In this document: piece after piece, positions 37,492 to 46,773 of the stretch
How the letters are laid out: each line of letters starts with the position of its first letter
Numbering within the stretch: position 1 is the stretch's first letter
Assembly: GCF_964355755.1 (NCBI RefSeq)
Contig: NC_092680.1
Location: 3,139,001-3,203,000 of the forward strand
Length of the DNA: 64,000 bases
From: Antedon mediterranea
Taxonomy: Eukaryota; Echinodermata; Crinoidea; Comatulida; Antedonidae
Direction of reading: 5' to 3'
The notes under the pieces: model-generated
What the model saw: the letters and a program-made list of their open reading frames with translations, nothing else
What the model was told of the DNA's origin: nothing
Database searches by the model: none
Position numbers and translations under genes: made by a program

Positions 37492-37914
37492 ATATTCTTT
37501 TCACCATACAAGAAGGGATACTTACAAGACACACCGATTTCTTCGTCCTCTGCTGGGCACTGGTACACTGAGAGGGGCATGAGAAAGGCGGATTGGTTCC
37601 GGAAATCTTTCTTATCGTAAGATCTCTAAAAGGTGCCTTAATAATGCACGATTATCCCGCTGCCACAACGCTTGGGATTAACTTGTGTTCTTATCTGTCA
37701 ACGCCGCTTGTGTTGTGTCATTCATTTTTAAATAACAGGAAAGTGCTGATAGCTTGTTTCGCGTAAAATATTGAATTAATATTTAAAAACATACGTTCAA
37801 AGGTACCGTACCAACCAACAATCTCCAGATCTGTACGGTACACCTCTATGCATAACAATTGTGTTTGGAGGATTCCAACCTGGACGTAACATATTATCAT
37901 TTCAGTCATATATG

Positions 37915-38040
37915 CCTAAAGTCTGCGTTCCAGACGGAGTTTTGACTTAATATTAGTAGGCCTGACAAGATAAATATTTTGGCACATATGGCGTTACATA
38001 CGTAAACTACTTGAGCATCGAAAAACATCGAAATAACTAC
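37915..38040 (+). mobile_element. Dispersed element fragment (partner at 40600-40740, opposite strand), copy 1
   Basis: The reverse complement of this stretch aligns with 40600-40740 through GCCAT-TGTGCCAAAA-ATTTAT, then GTCAAAACTCCGT-TGGAAC. Divergence is moderate with small indels. See the partner for the Penelope-like features. Confidence 0.55.
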
Positions 38041-38654
38041 AGACTTGTGGCAAGTGAAATGCCTAAGGTACGATGGGCAACTTTCGTACCATCTCGGACA
38101 AAATTTAGGTTTTTTCGGATAAACGACTTTCACCAACAACAAAGCACACGGCTACTTTCCGGCCAGATGGTTTCAAATATTAACCAGGCAAATGGTGTGA
38201 TTCGGACAGTACACAGTTTTACTGGTACTGTTTAAGAATTTGGAATCCATGGTTGGAAGTACGCTTAGGTCTAATAACACTAACAAAATATTTGTGATAG
38301 AAATATTAACTATGGTTTAAGGCATCATAGTTAGGAGTAGGGCCTAATGTATATGAATATTGTATCATATCGACCCCCCCGCAGCGGCTTTCATATTTTA
38401 TAGCTGTATACAAAATATTACGAGGTGACGGCTAAATGAGCTGCACCCCTCAATAGTAAAGAACTAACATGATTGTCATAAAACTACTCTGGTATGAATA
38501 ATTTCGAATGCCTTTTCTATATAATATTACTTAATTGTTAATTATATCAAAGAACTTATAACACAAGAATCTCCTGTTCGTCCGAAGCGCGTAACAATTT
38601 CGAAAGGCATTGTGGGATAGAATAGAGGTATGGGTGCCGCCATTGTGAGCCATG

Positions 38655-38835
38655 GAGTAGGGCGCCCGCATCAAATTAGAAAGTCAAAATCATAGAGGGG
38701 ATCTGCTAATGCTCTAGGGGGGGGGGATAGAGTAATTGACTGAGGAGTAGGGCGCCCGCATCAAATTAGAAAGTCAAAATCATAGAGGGGATCTGCTAAT
38801 ACTCTAGTATAGGGGGGGGGGGGGGGTGGGAGGGT
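38655..38835 (+). repeat. ~90-bp tandem duplication with expanding G-runs
   Basis: GAGTAGGGCGCCCGCATCAA starts at 38655 and again at 38745. The identity continues through AAGTCAAAATCATAGAGGGG and ATCTGCTAAT, and each copy ends in a run of G (about 9 and then about 16). The copies are almost identical before the G-runs, so the duplication looks recent. Confidence 0.85.
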
Positions 38836-39804
38836 GTAGATCAATTGACTTCCTAGCTGCTCCATGCTGTGAAATGGCGTCGCCCAGTTTGACCTTTTAA
38901 CCCTGTACTTCCGATACTGTGTTTTGAATGCAAATTGAAGAACAGAGTTTGATTATACAAATATAAAGATAATTCATTAATCCTTTCTTCTGCCTTCGCA
39001 ATCTTATATTAAATAAAATGTTTTATATAGGCTTAACTCTGATGACGTTACACCCCTCATAACAGTACCATAACAAAAACAAAACAAGATAAACCCGATG
39101 CTATGATTAAGTAATTTTAAAATAGTAGGCCTAATACGTCTATGCCACGATGTTAATATAAACATTTGCTGTTAAAACAGAAATGATGACGTCATTAAGC
39201 GGTTCATCAATTTTACTAGGCCACGAAATAGGGACCTACGGAAAAATATAATTTGCTGATTAAGACCGAACTTGAGTGAAGAATTAACGACGAATGTTTA
39301 TCATCATTTACTTCAAAATATATTTTTCTTTCTATGCACGTGCTTCCTAATCAGCCTAAATGAAATTTTGTCATTTAATAGAAAATAGATCAATACACGC
39401 GATAATAGTAAATTATTTTGTTTATTATAGCAATTACATCATTAGGTCGCGTGGTATAGTTTCTAATTTCAGGGATGATGGCTCATTTGTTTGCTTACGT
39501 CTATAATATTAATACTGTACTTAGTTGCATATTTAACAATGCTATCAAATGTACGGTATTTTTATGGCTGTAACCGTTTTTGATATGTATCCCGTTTGAA
39601 TTGAATGGCATTCATATGCCAAAACTTAAATCTGGATTTCTGAATTTTCCCGAAATTATAGTATTTGTTTATATAATATTTCCTTGCGTTAGTGTGTGTT
39701 TGTATTTGGACCGCATAGCATATTGAGTGCCACCGATTTAAAGATGCCTGAAACCTATACATAAACAATATTACTGATTTAAAATCCGTATCTCGAGTCC
39801 ACTT

Positions 39805-40123
39805 AGTGGGTGAGTGGCCGAGCGGTTAAGACAGTGGAACAGTAATCACGTAGCCATAACATCGGCAGGAGTTCGAGGCTCACTCACTCCATGGTTCTGG
39901 TGGTAGAACGAGTCTTCTCGGATAAGGACTATAAACCGTAGGTCCAGTGTACACAACTTGCTCGTGTGCACTTTAAAGAACCTAGTACATCTTTCGAGAC
40001 GAGTAGGGGGTTACCCCGGTGTATTAGTACATCACAGCCACTGATCCCCAACTGGGCCCTCTGGGAGATCAGTCGTTGACTGAAGAGGTTACCCAGTATA
40101 AAGATAAAACAAACAAACAAATA
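39805..40123 (+). mobile_element. tRNA(Ser/Leu)-derived SINE with AAAC tail
   Basis: The head has an A box TGGCCGAGCGG (39815-39825) and a B box GTTCGAGGCT (39871-39880), spaced as in a tRNA with a long variable arm, with GTGGGTG and CACTCAC as possible acceptor strands. A conserved body follows (GTCTTCTCGGATAAGGACTA, CTCGTGTGCACTTTAAAGAA, GGGGTTACCCCGGTG) and the element ends in ACAAACAAACAAA. A second, headless copy lies at 29432-29590, showing that this is a mobile family and not a tRNA gene. Confidence 0.8.
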
Positions 40124-40149
40124 GTAATCCACGTGATTGTGAGCGTTAT

Positions 40150-40285
40150 AAAGCTCTGTCTACACTATCAAACTTTATGTGACATGATGATGTCATATCA
40201 TTACCATATTTAAGCATATCACTACCATATTTGGGCACATCACAATTTTTTGTTAAACTAGTCTGATAGTTTAGACAGAGCTTAA
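40150..40285 (+). mobile_element. Short inverted-repeat element, copy 4 of 5
   Basis: The left end AGCTCTGTCTACACTATCAA and the right end TGATAGTTTAGACAGAGCTT pair well. TTAA closes the right side (40282-40285); ATAA stands on the left, one base different. This copy lacks part of the left interior. It sits about 30 bp after the SINE at 39805-40123. Confidence 0.75.
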
Positions 40286-40599
40286 GTTCTATTGTTCACT
40301 TTACGCTTGTTGCTTAAATACCTTTGTTGGTTGTAAAATGTTATTGAGGCTTTAATCATTTCAATGCATGGTAATTCCATGGGAATTTCCCGTCGCGTTT
40401 CCCACTTTCATTCAATGGGTGGCTGGAAGGAAGTTCGTGTCCACACAACAAAAAGCTACCGTAATTCATTCCATGGTTTTGATTAGGATCAGCATAATTT
40501 ATGTCTATATCGCGTCAACAAACTAAATAAATAACTAAAATGTTATTACACGAAACCGTTACTGGTAGTACATTTAGGCCTACACATATAGACAAGTAT

Positions 40600-40740
40600 T
40601 TTTCTTGTTAGTCCACCAGTCGACGTTTCGAGTTTTGTCTCAAGAAGTATACATATGAGACGCCATGTGTGCCAAAACATTTATATTTTGACTAATAATA
40701 TATGTCAAAACTCCGTTTGGAACCTGGACTAATTTAAACA
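40600..40740 (-). mobile_element. Penelope-like end fragment, copy 2 of the 37915 family
   Basis: On the minus strand the sequence reads CTTCTTGAGACAAAACTCGA then AACGTCGACTGGTGGACTAA, preceded by GGAGTTTTGACATATATTAT and TTTTGGCACACATGGCGTC. The CTCGAAACGTCGAC phrase is typical of Penelope-like and related retroelement ends in invertebrates (from general knowledge, not checked). Partner at 37915-38040. Confidence 0.45.
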
Positions 40741-41553
40741 TTAAATCACCATAATACCCACCACCAATGTAGAGAGACGGATGTTGTAGAGATTTTGCCT
40801 CTTTTTGCTAAAAATACTGAAAAATAATGATTATGATGACGACAGATAGCTTGATTGGCTGTTGATATTACTACATGCTGGTTAATTCCTAATTATTAAA
40901 TAAGGAATAAATATAATAATATGACATGCGGGCTCAGAATAAAATTACGTTAGAATTATTATCATAGTAACACAGTATACGTTTAGGAGCACAACGTGGC
41001 ATCTAAAATTATCTAATAGTACAATTTCATCATTGTTTGTGTTCATTTCGTAATGAACATCATCATCAATACAACGTGTAAGTCAGCCAACAAGTTCAAT
41101 ATCTCAAAGTCATACTGTCATGTGACTATTACGGCGATTGAAACGTCACTGTAGACACAAGATCGATAGCGGATTTGATTGAGAGAAATAAATGTGTCAC
41201 GTGCACGCATGGGGGCCGGGGGGGGGGTGGTTGTGTCTTGGAGAGAGTGTGGATGATGCACCTTCTCCCTGGATCGCGGCCTTATACTACACATAGTCAA
41301 TTATTATAAAAATATAAGCCAATAAGTAAACAATGATTCGGTATAAAAGCAAATGAAATACGGCAAGCATGTGCCCTTATCTACTACAAGTCAATATTAT
41401 TATTATATTTACCCCCAGCGTACAATGATATTGTGTGGTCCGTTGACCTTCTAGTTATGTCAAAAACCAAGCGTTCTTTGTCAACAATTGTCTGTGAAGT
41501 TTAGTACAGTGAACACTATTAATTTGATGTACAGTTTACATCTTATGCCTACA

Positions 41554-41849
41554 AATATTGATAAGCTTCGCCAAAATAATTATGTGTATTACTTGCGCAT
41601 TGTGGATAGTTCTCTTGGTTCATATTTAAATATTATGACAATTCAACATACCTTATATTACATTTGGTTGAAACAAATATTTGTGTTTTTCTCTGCCTAG
41701 AAACATTGGTAAGCTTCGCCAAAATAATTATGTGTATTACTTGCGCATTGTGGATAGTTCTCTTGGTTCATATTTAAATATTATGGCAATTCAACATACA
41801 TTATATTACATTTGGTTGAAACAAACATTTGTGTTTTCTCTGGCTGCGT
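41554..41849 (+). repeat. 148-bp tandem duplication, nearly identical
   Basis: AAGCTTCGCCAAAATAATTA starts at 41563 and again at 41711, a spacing of 148 bp. The copies agree almost completely through TTGTGGATAGTTCTCTTGGT and ACATTTGGTTGAAACAAA, with only a handful of differences. 148 is not divisible by three and the small frames over it are unrelated to known proteins. Confidence 0.85.
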
Positions 41850-42499
41850 TTAGATTATTTTCCGTAGTATGAAATGTGTGATAGGACAGTGTTAGAGGTC
41901 TAACGAAGAAATGCGAGTGGGTATTATTAGATGAATTAGTGCTATGCAACATATCATACTTTATGTTTGGTAAAACATACATATAAAAATATTCTTTTTT
42001 TTAATCTATACGTAGGCCTATACATTCTAAGAATGATATTAATAACCATTTATGATGTATTTGTGTTGTTTTTTACTAGGTCAGAGACAATAACGCGTAC
42101 AATTGTATTGTTGTTTTTTTTTTTTTTTTTTTTCCGGTAATTTATAAAAATATATGTCCAACCTGGAAGATTTCTTCGAATAATAATTATCCTGGATGAG
42201 ATCGAGTCCACATAATGTTTCATTGTTATGAAGTCGCATAATTTTCGACGTTTTCTCTAAGTGTTAGCAACTCTGTGACTCACCATCAAGGTCACAATAG
42301 AAGCTTTGTCCTTTTTTTTGACAACGCCTTTTTTAATCTTAGTATAAGTATTAATACTAATCATCATACAATGAATTGTGCATTGTTTCGTTGACAGTTA
42401 CTTTGTCCGAACGTAAGAAACTATAGATGGCGCTCTCTATCGATAACTGTATTAATTTTCTGTGTGTATCAATACATAATTATTGCACTGAAAACTTAG

Positions 42500-42620
42500 T
42501 GTTGTCCGAAAAGCTCTGCTAATTTTTCTGGCTGTTTTACTTTATCGTTTTGATTTAGCTTTCTGCTTATTTTATTTTGTATCTCTATTGAGATCCAGCC
42601 ACTGATACCCACAGCATTGT
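42500..42620 (-). repeat. Dispersed repeat, copy 2 (partner at 15790-15905)
   Basis: On the minus strand this carries GTGGGTATCAGTGGCTGGAT, CTCAATAGAGATACAAAATA and AACGATAAAGTAAAACAG as in the partner. It lies inside a 66-codon minus-strand open frame (42496-42696). Likely a fragment of an unidentified mobile element. Confidence 0.55.
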
Positions 42621-43663
42621 AATTTTTTTCATTAATTTGCCTTTGCACTAATACATCATTAAAGTACAAATATTTGTTAACGTCTTCAATTGCCATATTA
42701 CTGTATTTTCATTGTCTCGTGATATCTAAATATGAGCAATATTGTCATAATTGGGCGGGCACATAAGCGCCAACAAGGACAACAATCTCGTGCCGTTGCA
42801 TGCAACATTCAAGAATACAATATACGGAAAAACCAACAACATAAATATACTCAATTGCATCCTTTAGATGGTAGGCCTAGATGGCATGAAGACGTAGAGG
42901 CATACCGTACAAGGAAGTAGTAGGCCAATAGACAAACATTGTGTTTTTATTTATCATTCTGTAACAGTTAGGTCCGCTTGTAAAACGAAACTCCGAAGGA
43001 AGTCAACAATAACAGTCCAAAAACAAAGAGAATACTGACCTAATAATAGTACAATAAACACATGTACAATAAAGTATTTCCGTAGACGCGCAATTCCTTC
43101 TTCTATAATCGTCTTTCATAGAAAAAAATATGAAGATTCTTTGTAATAATATACTGCCTTACCGTATCTACCTACTAGTTTAAGATTATAATAGTATACG
43201 TATCTTTAAATGTTTACGTAGGGCCTATAGATCTCACCTTTTAGAGACGATTAATTAATTTATATTGGCATTTTTTTTGCAGGTCGTTCTAACGCTTAAT
43301 TTGAATCAATCAAAATAACATTTATTTTCTTCATTAATAACAAACATATTGATGTTTTACTAATGCATAACAGTTTACGCAATGTGTACTAATGTATGAA
43401 TTATAAAGGGTCTATCCTAAGTATTATATTTTTCTCTATTATTTAATTTGGTCTAAAATAACGTTATATAATATAAGTTTTGAATAAAATAAATCCTAAC
43501 TCCATCAACGACACTCATTTGAACTAGCAACGATTTGATACTACGCATAAATTAAATTTCGGCGCTGTTCGAACAAAAACAAATTACTTGCCGATAGAGG
43601 GTGGTATTTATAAACAACACAAGTTCGCTCTTATTTTAATTATTTCCTGATGAATAGTCTCTC

Positions 43664-43899
43664 AAGCTCTGTCTACACAGACTAGTTTGACAAAAAAGTG
43701 TGATGTGACCAACTATGGTAGTGATATTTGTATTTTATTTATTTATGACAATTCAGAGACACATCTTCCGGAGAAGCCAGATAGAAGTCACAATAGCCGA
43801 TATTACACAAGTGATTCCATTAAATTGTATCATATCCATATATGGGCACATCACATTGTTTTTTTCACATAAAGTTTGATAGTGTAGACAAAGCTTTAA
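43664..43899 (-). mobile_element. Short inverted-repeat element, copy 5 of 5, inverted and carrying an insertion
   Basis: The ends are AGCTCTGTCTACACA and TTTGATAGTGTAGACAAAGC followed by TTAA (43896-43899). Internal order is reversed relative to the other copies: TTTGACAAAAAAGTGTGATG comes first here. About 100 bp of unrelated sequence (roughly 43728-43825) interrupts the interior. Confidence 0.65.
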
Positions 43900-44757
43900 T
43901 CTTCACCTTCGAGTGAAATATAATCTAATAAAAATAACTTTATATAAGTAATAATTGGGTCTCTCACTCTATTGCCGATACTATTATCAATGACTACAGG
44001 AAGTAAAATAAACACAAAATATTAAGTACTTTCTTTGAATTTATTACATAATTTTATCATAAAGTTTACCATCATCAAAACATTCTTTGGAAATATAATG
44101 TAGTGCGTGGTATACTTCACACCGATTATAATTTATATAGTAACACTAAATACAAGGTTTAAGGTCGCTCATATTCAGTTTGATACAGTTGACACAACAT
44201 CCAGAGTGTTGGATCAGCTTGTGTTATTATGTGCGGGTATGTCCAGTTTGTATGTTCAGATCAGGACGTATTCTTCCATTCCATCCAATCAGAACGGTTT
44301 GTTGTTATGGGATGGTGGGACAGACATTTTTCAGAGAACCACGTCTTTCCATTTATACAATTCTAAAATGAGAAATAAGAATAAGTACTAAATCTTTCAT
44401 TGACCATTGTGGAAAATTACTATTATTAAAACAGCTGCTTCAACATGTCACAAAAGCATGACAAATTAACAGTAAGACATAAGTACATTATGTTATGCTA
44501 ACATTGTGTATGCATCATGATTGTGTTGTTGTAGATTGTCATTAGTAAAAATTAATAATCTCATCTTTTCATTAACAGGTATAGGTTAAACCTGTCTGTA
44601 TTGGCAGTGATTGATGATTAAGGCCCATATTTTGTTGTTTTTTTAAAATAAATTTTTATACATTATATAAATATGGGCACTGGATATCAATGTAAAAAAA
44701 AATATAAGCATGTCTGTTTTATTGGTTAGCAAATTGATTTTAAACTTTGATGTTTCA

Positions 44758-44763
44758 TTTATT
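44758..44763 (-). terminator. Candidate poly(A) signal for OST4
   Basis: AATAAA on the minus strand, about 135 bases past the OST4 stop codon. A second AATAAA is at 44718-44723. Either could be used. Confidence 0.4.
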
Positions 44764-44896
44764 TTGAACAGCTTATAATCTCACAATAACATGAAAAATG
44801 CTAAGCATTATTTTTGTTATATTTGTTTTAGCTTTTTTTAGTAGATGTGTTTATAAGATTGTTTTGTTAATATTACCTTAACACTGGGAGGGCATT

Positions 44897-45013
44897 TTAC
44901 TCTAATTTGTTCTTTGGATTGTTTACAGCAACAAAATGGTACAGGACTACCAACAGAAATAGCGTTACACCAAGCATATTGGCAAAGATAGCTAGCTGTA
45001 TATCGGTAATCAT
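44897..45013 (-). CDS. OST4: OST4, 4-kDa subunit of the oligosaccharyltransferase complex
   Basis: This short reading frame encodes 38 residues beginning [16 protein letters not shown] and containing [16 protein letters not shown] near the end. That is the conserved animal OST4 (about 37 residues), recognised from its near-identical N-terminus and the YHFVAVNNP motif. OST4 is a single-span ER membrane protein that helps hold the catalytic STT3 subunit to its partners in the complex that N-glycosylates nascent proteins. The hydrophobic span is roughly residues 8-31. A strong splice acceptor (TTTTGTTTTCAG) ends at 45021, only seven bases before the ATG, so the 5' untranslated region is probably spliced; I could not place the upstream exon. 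A longer overlapping frame of 66 codons in another phase over the same DNA is a shadow. Confidence 0.93.
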   Translation of the reverse strand: MITDIQLAIFANMLGVTLFLLVVLYHFVAVNNPKNKLE

Positions 45014-45840
45014 GTTGAACCTGAAAACAAAATGACAATATTGATTAAATCAGGAATAGCGAATACAGAAATATTAATCATAATGGATGAAGTCTTGCAG
45101 CATGGAGTAATCCATGCTTGCAACAAGAAAACATCCTGAAATGGTTGGATAACGGGAATGCTAAATAAGCTGGTTAGTCTGTCCATTTACCTCCATGGTC
45201 GGTCTTTCTTTAGGCTTTTAGTACTGTATGATTGTAATAGGATGTAATAGGATATAGTAGGCCTAGCTAGTAGTAATGATATGCGATAAGTAGGCCTAGC
45301 TAGGCTTGGATCCGCTAGGCATTCTATTTATTACAAAATATACAGAATTATACTACTACTATACTACTACTAGCTAGGCCCTACTACTACTACTACTAGG
45401 ACCAGGCCTACTTTTATTTAAATTACGCTGCACTACAAAACAAGGGATAATTCATAATTAACATCTTAACCAGTACAAAAGTCTCGATCACTAACTTATA
45501 GTAGTAGGAGCACTGACTACCTTTGTATTTAAGGAGATAGCTAGGTTCTACTAGGCTCACTCCGCAGCTGGGTCGGCTCACTCCGCTCTGGCACCACAAG
45601 GTCAAAATCGACAATATTGCCATGCATATTGCCTAGGATTCAGATTAGTGTGAGCCTAAGCTGCCATCGATAATAATAACACAACCACATGAACTAAATT
45701 ATTTATATTTAACTAATATTCGTTAAATTAATGAAGGCCCTATATTAAAATGTTACCTAAATCCACTTTTTAGAGAACAAATCCGTTCAGGTTGTCGATG
45801 TGTCAGTATCGTAGAGGTTAAAGGTTAAATTGATGCATTT
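45014..45840. other. Upstream flank of OST4; 5' exon/promoter expected here
   Basis: Contains a (TAC/TAG)n tract at about 45355-45400 and a short direct repeat, GGCTCACTCCGC, near 45551-45585. The OST4 transcription start should lie in or beyond this region, but no core promoter motif could be assigned. Confidence 0.3.
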
Positions 45841-45889
45841 GCGCCACCAACGTTTACACAAAAGTATTTGATTTGAGCGTTGGTGGCGC
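45841..45889. repeat. 12-bp perfect stem hairpin
   Basis: GCGCCACCAACG (45841-45852) pairs exactly with CGTTGGTGGCGC (45878-45889) across a 25-base loop. It lies just outside the left end of the transposon at 45942 and may be a remnant of another palindromic element. Confidence 0.6.
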
Positions 45890-45941
45890 TTTCACTCTTG
45901 CTCATAATCATTTTAAATTTCAAAGTAATACATGGTATAGG

Positions 45942-46766
45942 CAAAGAATATATATCACAAGAATGAGTAATCCGCGATTTTCCCTGTAACAGTAATATTG
46001 TCCATGTGGTAGGGCGCCGCCATAAGTGTGGATGTATACAACTTTTTGTGACGGTTTCAATAATCAAAGGCTAGACCACCGGTAGTATTTTCATGATAAA
46101 AAATGTTATCAACTACATGCCAACATCATGTTAAATACTATTTGGATATTTAATTGTTCATTTTATGCAATTTATTTAGTAAAAACTGCCGTATAAACAG
46201 TTTGCTTTATCAACCGGGCGCTACGATAGCGTGACCGGGCGAGTTGGTGTTTACGCGTTTTCACAAAGGATAGTTTAATAATATTCCTATATTTAACTTC
46301 TTTCTGGTAAAACAAATAAATGTTAATAACATTTAACATTTTGTCCTATTAATAACATGTATCTTATACTAATTTATATCATAAAAACAATACTTAATTT
46401 ACCGGGCGTAGAGTAGTACACGGCAATGGTAAAGAATAGGCCGTGCTGAGTAACGATTCGTGATTTTTGGTGTTGCTGTGTTAGGCCTTTTTTGTGAACT
46501 AACTTAGCATGTTAGTAAATAATTGTCTGTAAAAGTGAATGTACACTAGATTGTTAATAAATATGTATTATAAAATAGTTTACAATTGCAAAAACTATTA
46601 TCATAATTCTATTTAATGTGACATGTATCATGTCTATTAAATCAAGTCTTATTTAGTATTTATACATCCGCCCTTATGAGGGCGGGCATCACTCACTTGA
46701 GCTCTCTGTTACAAATTTCTCATGCAAAAATCGCGGAATACTCATTCTTGTGATATATATTCTTTG
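45942..46766. mobile_element. 825-bp non-autonomous DNA transposon with long inverted repeats
   Basis: The left end CAAAGAATATATATCACAAG and the following AATGAGTA are the reverse complement of the right end, TACTCATT then CTTGTGATATATATTCTTTG. Weaker pairing continues inward for about 100 bp (TGTAACAG and GGATGTATA blocks on both arms). The 7-bp direct repeat GTATAGG borders both sides (45935-45941 and 46767-46773), as a target duplication would. CA...TG termini with a 7-8 bp duplication suggest a hAT-type element (inference). No transposase frame is present. Confidence 0.8.
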
Positions 46767-46773
46767 GTATAGG

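Larger units (their letters stand above)
35912..39790. other. Gene-poor stretch
   Basis: No gene was recognised. It contains a four-fold 23-24-bp repeat (37398-37491), a Penelope-like fragment (37915-38040) and a ~90-bp tandem duplication with poly(G) (38655-38835). Frames of 63-126 codons (36845, 37240, 38011) have no family I recognise. Confidence 0.45.
40286..44896. other. Gene-poor stretch left of OST4
   Basis: Between the listed repeats no gene was recognised. There is a poly(T) run of about 24 at 42109-42132 and a poly(G) run near 41218-41227. Open frames at 42732-42920 and 44107-44391 (62 and 94 codons) have no family I recognise. Confidence 0.45.

Noticed and set aside
39805-39890. 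Functional tRNA-Ser/Leu gene
   Set aside because: A and B boxes are present but arm pairing is imperfect, and the sequence runs into a SINE body shared with 29432-29590.
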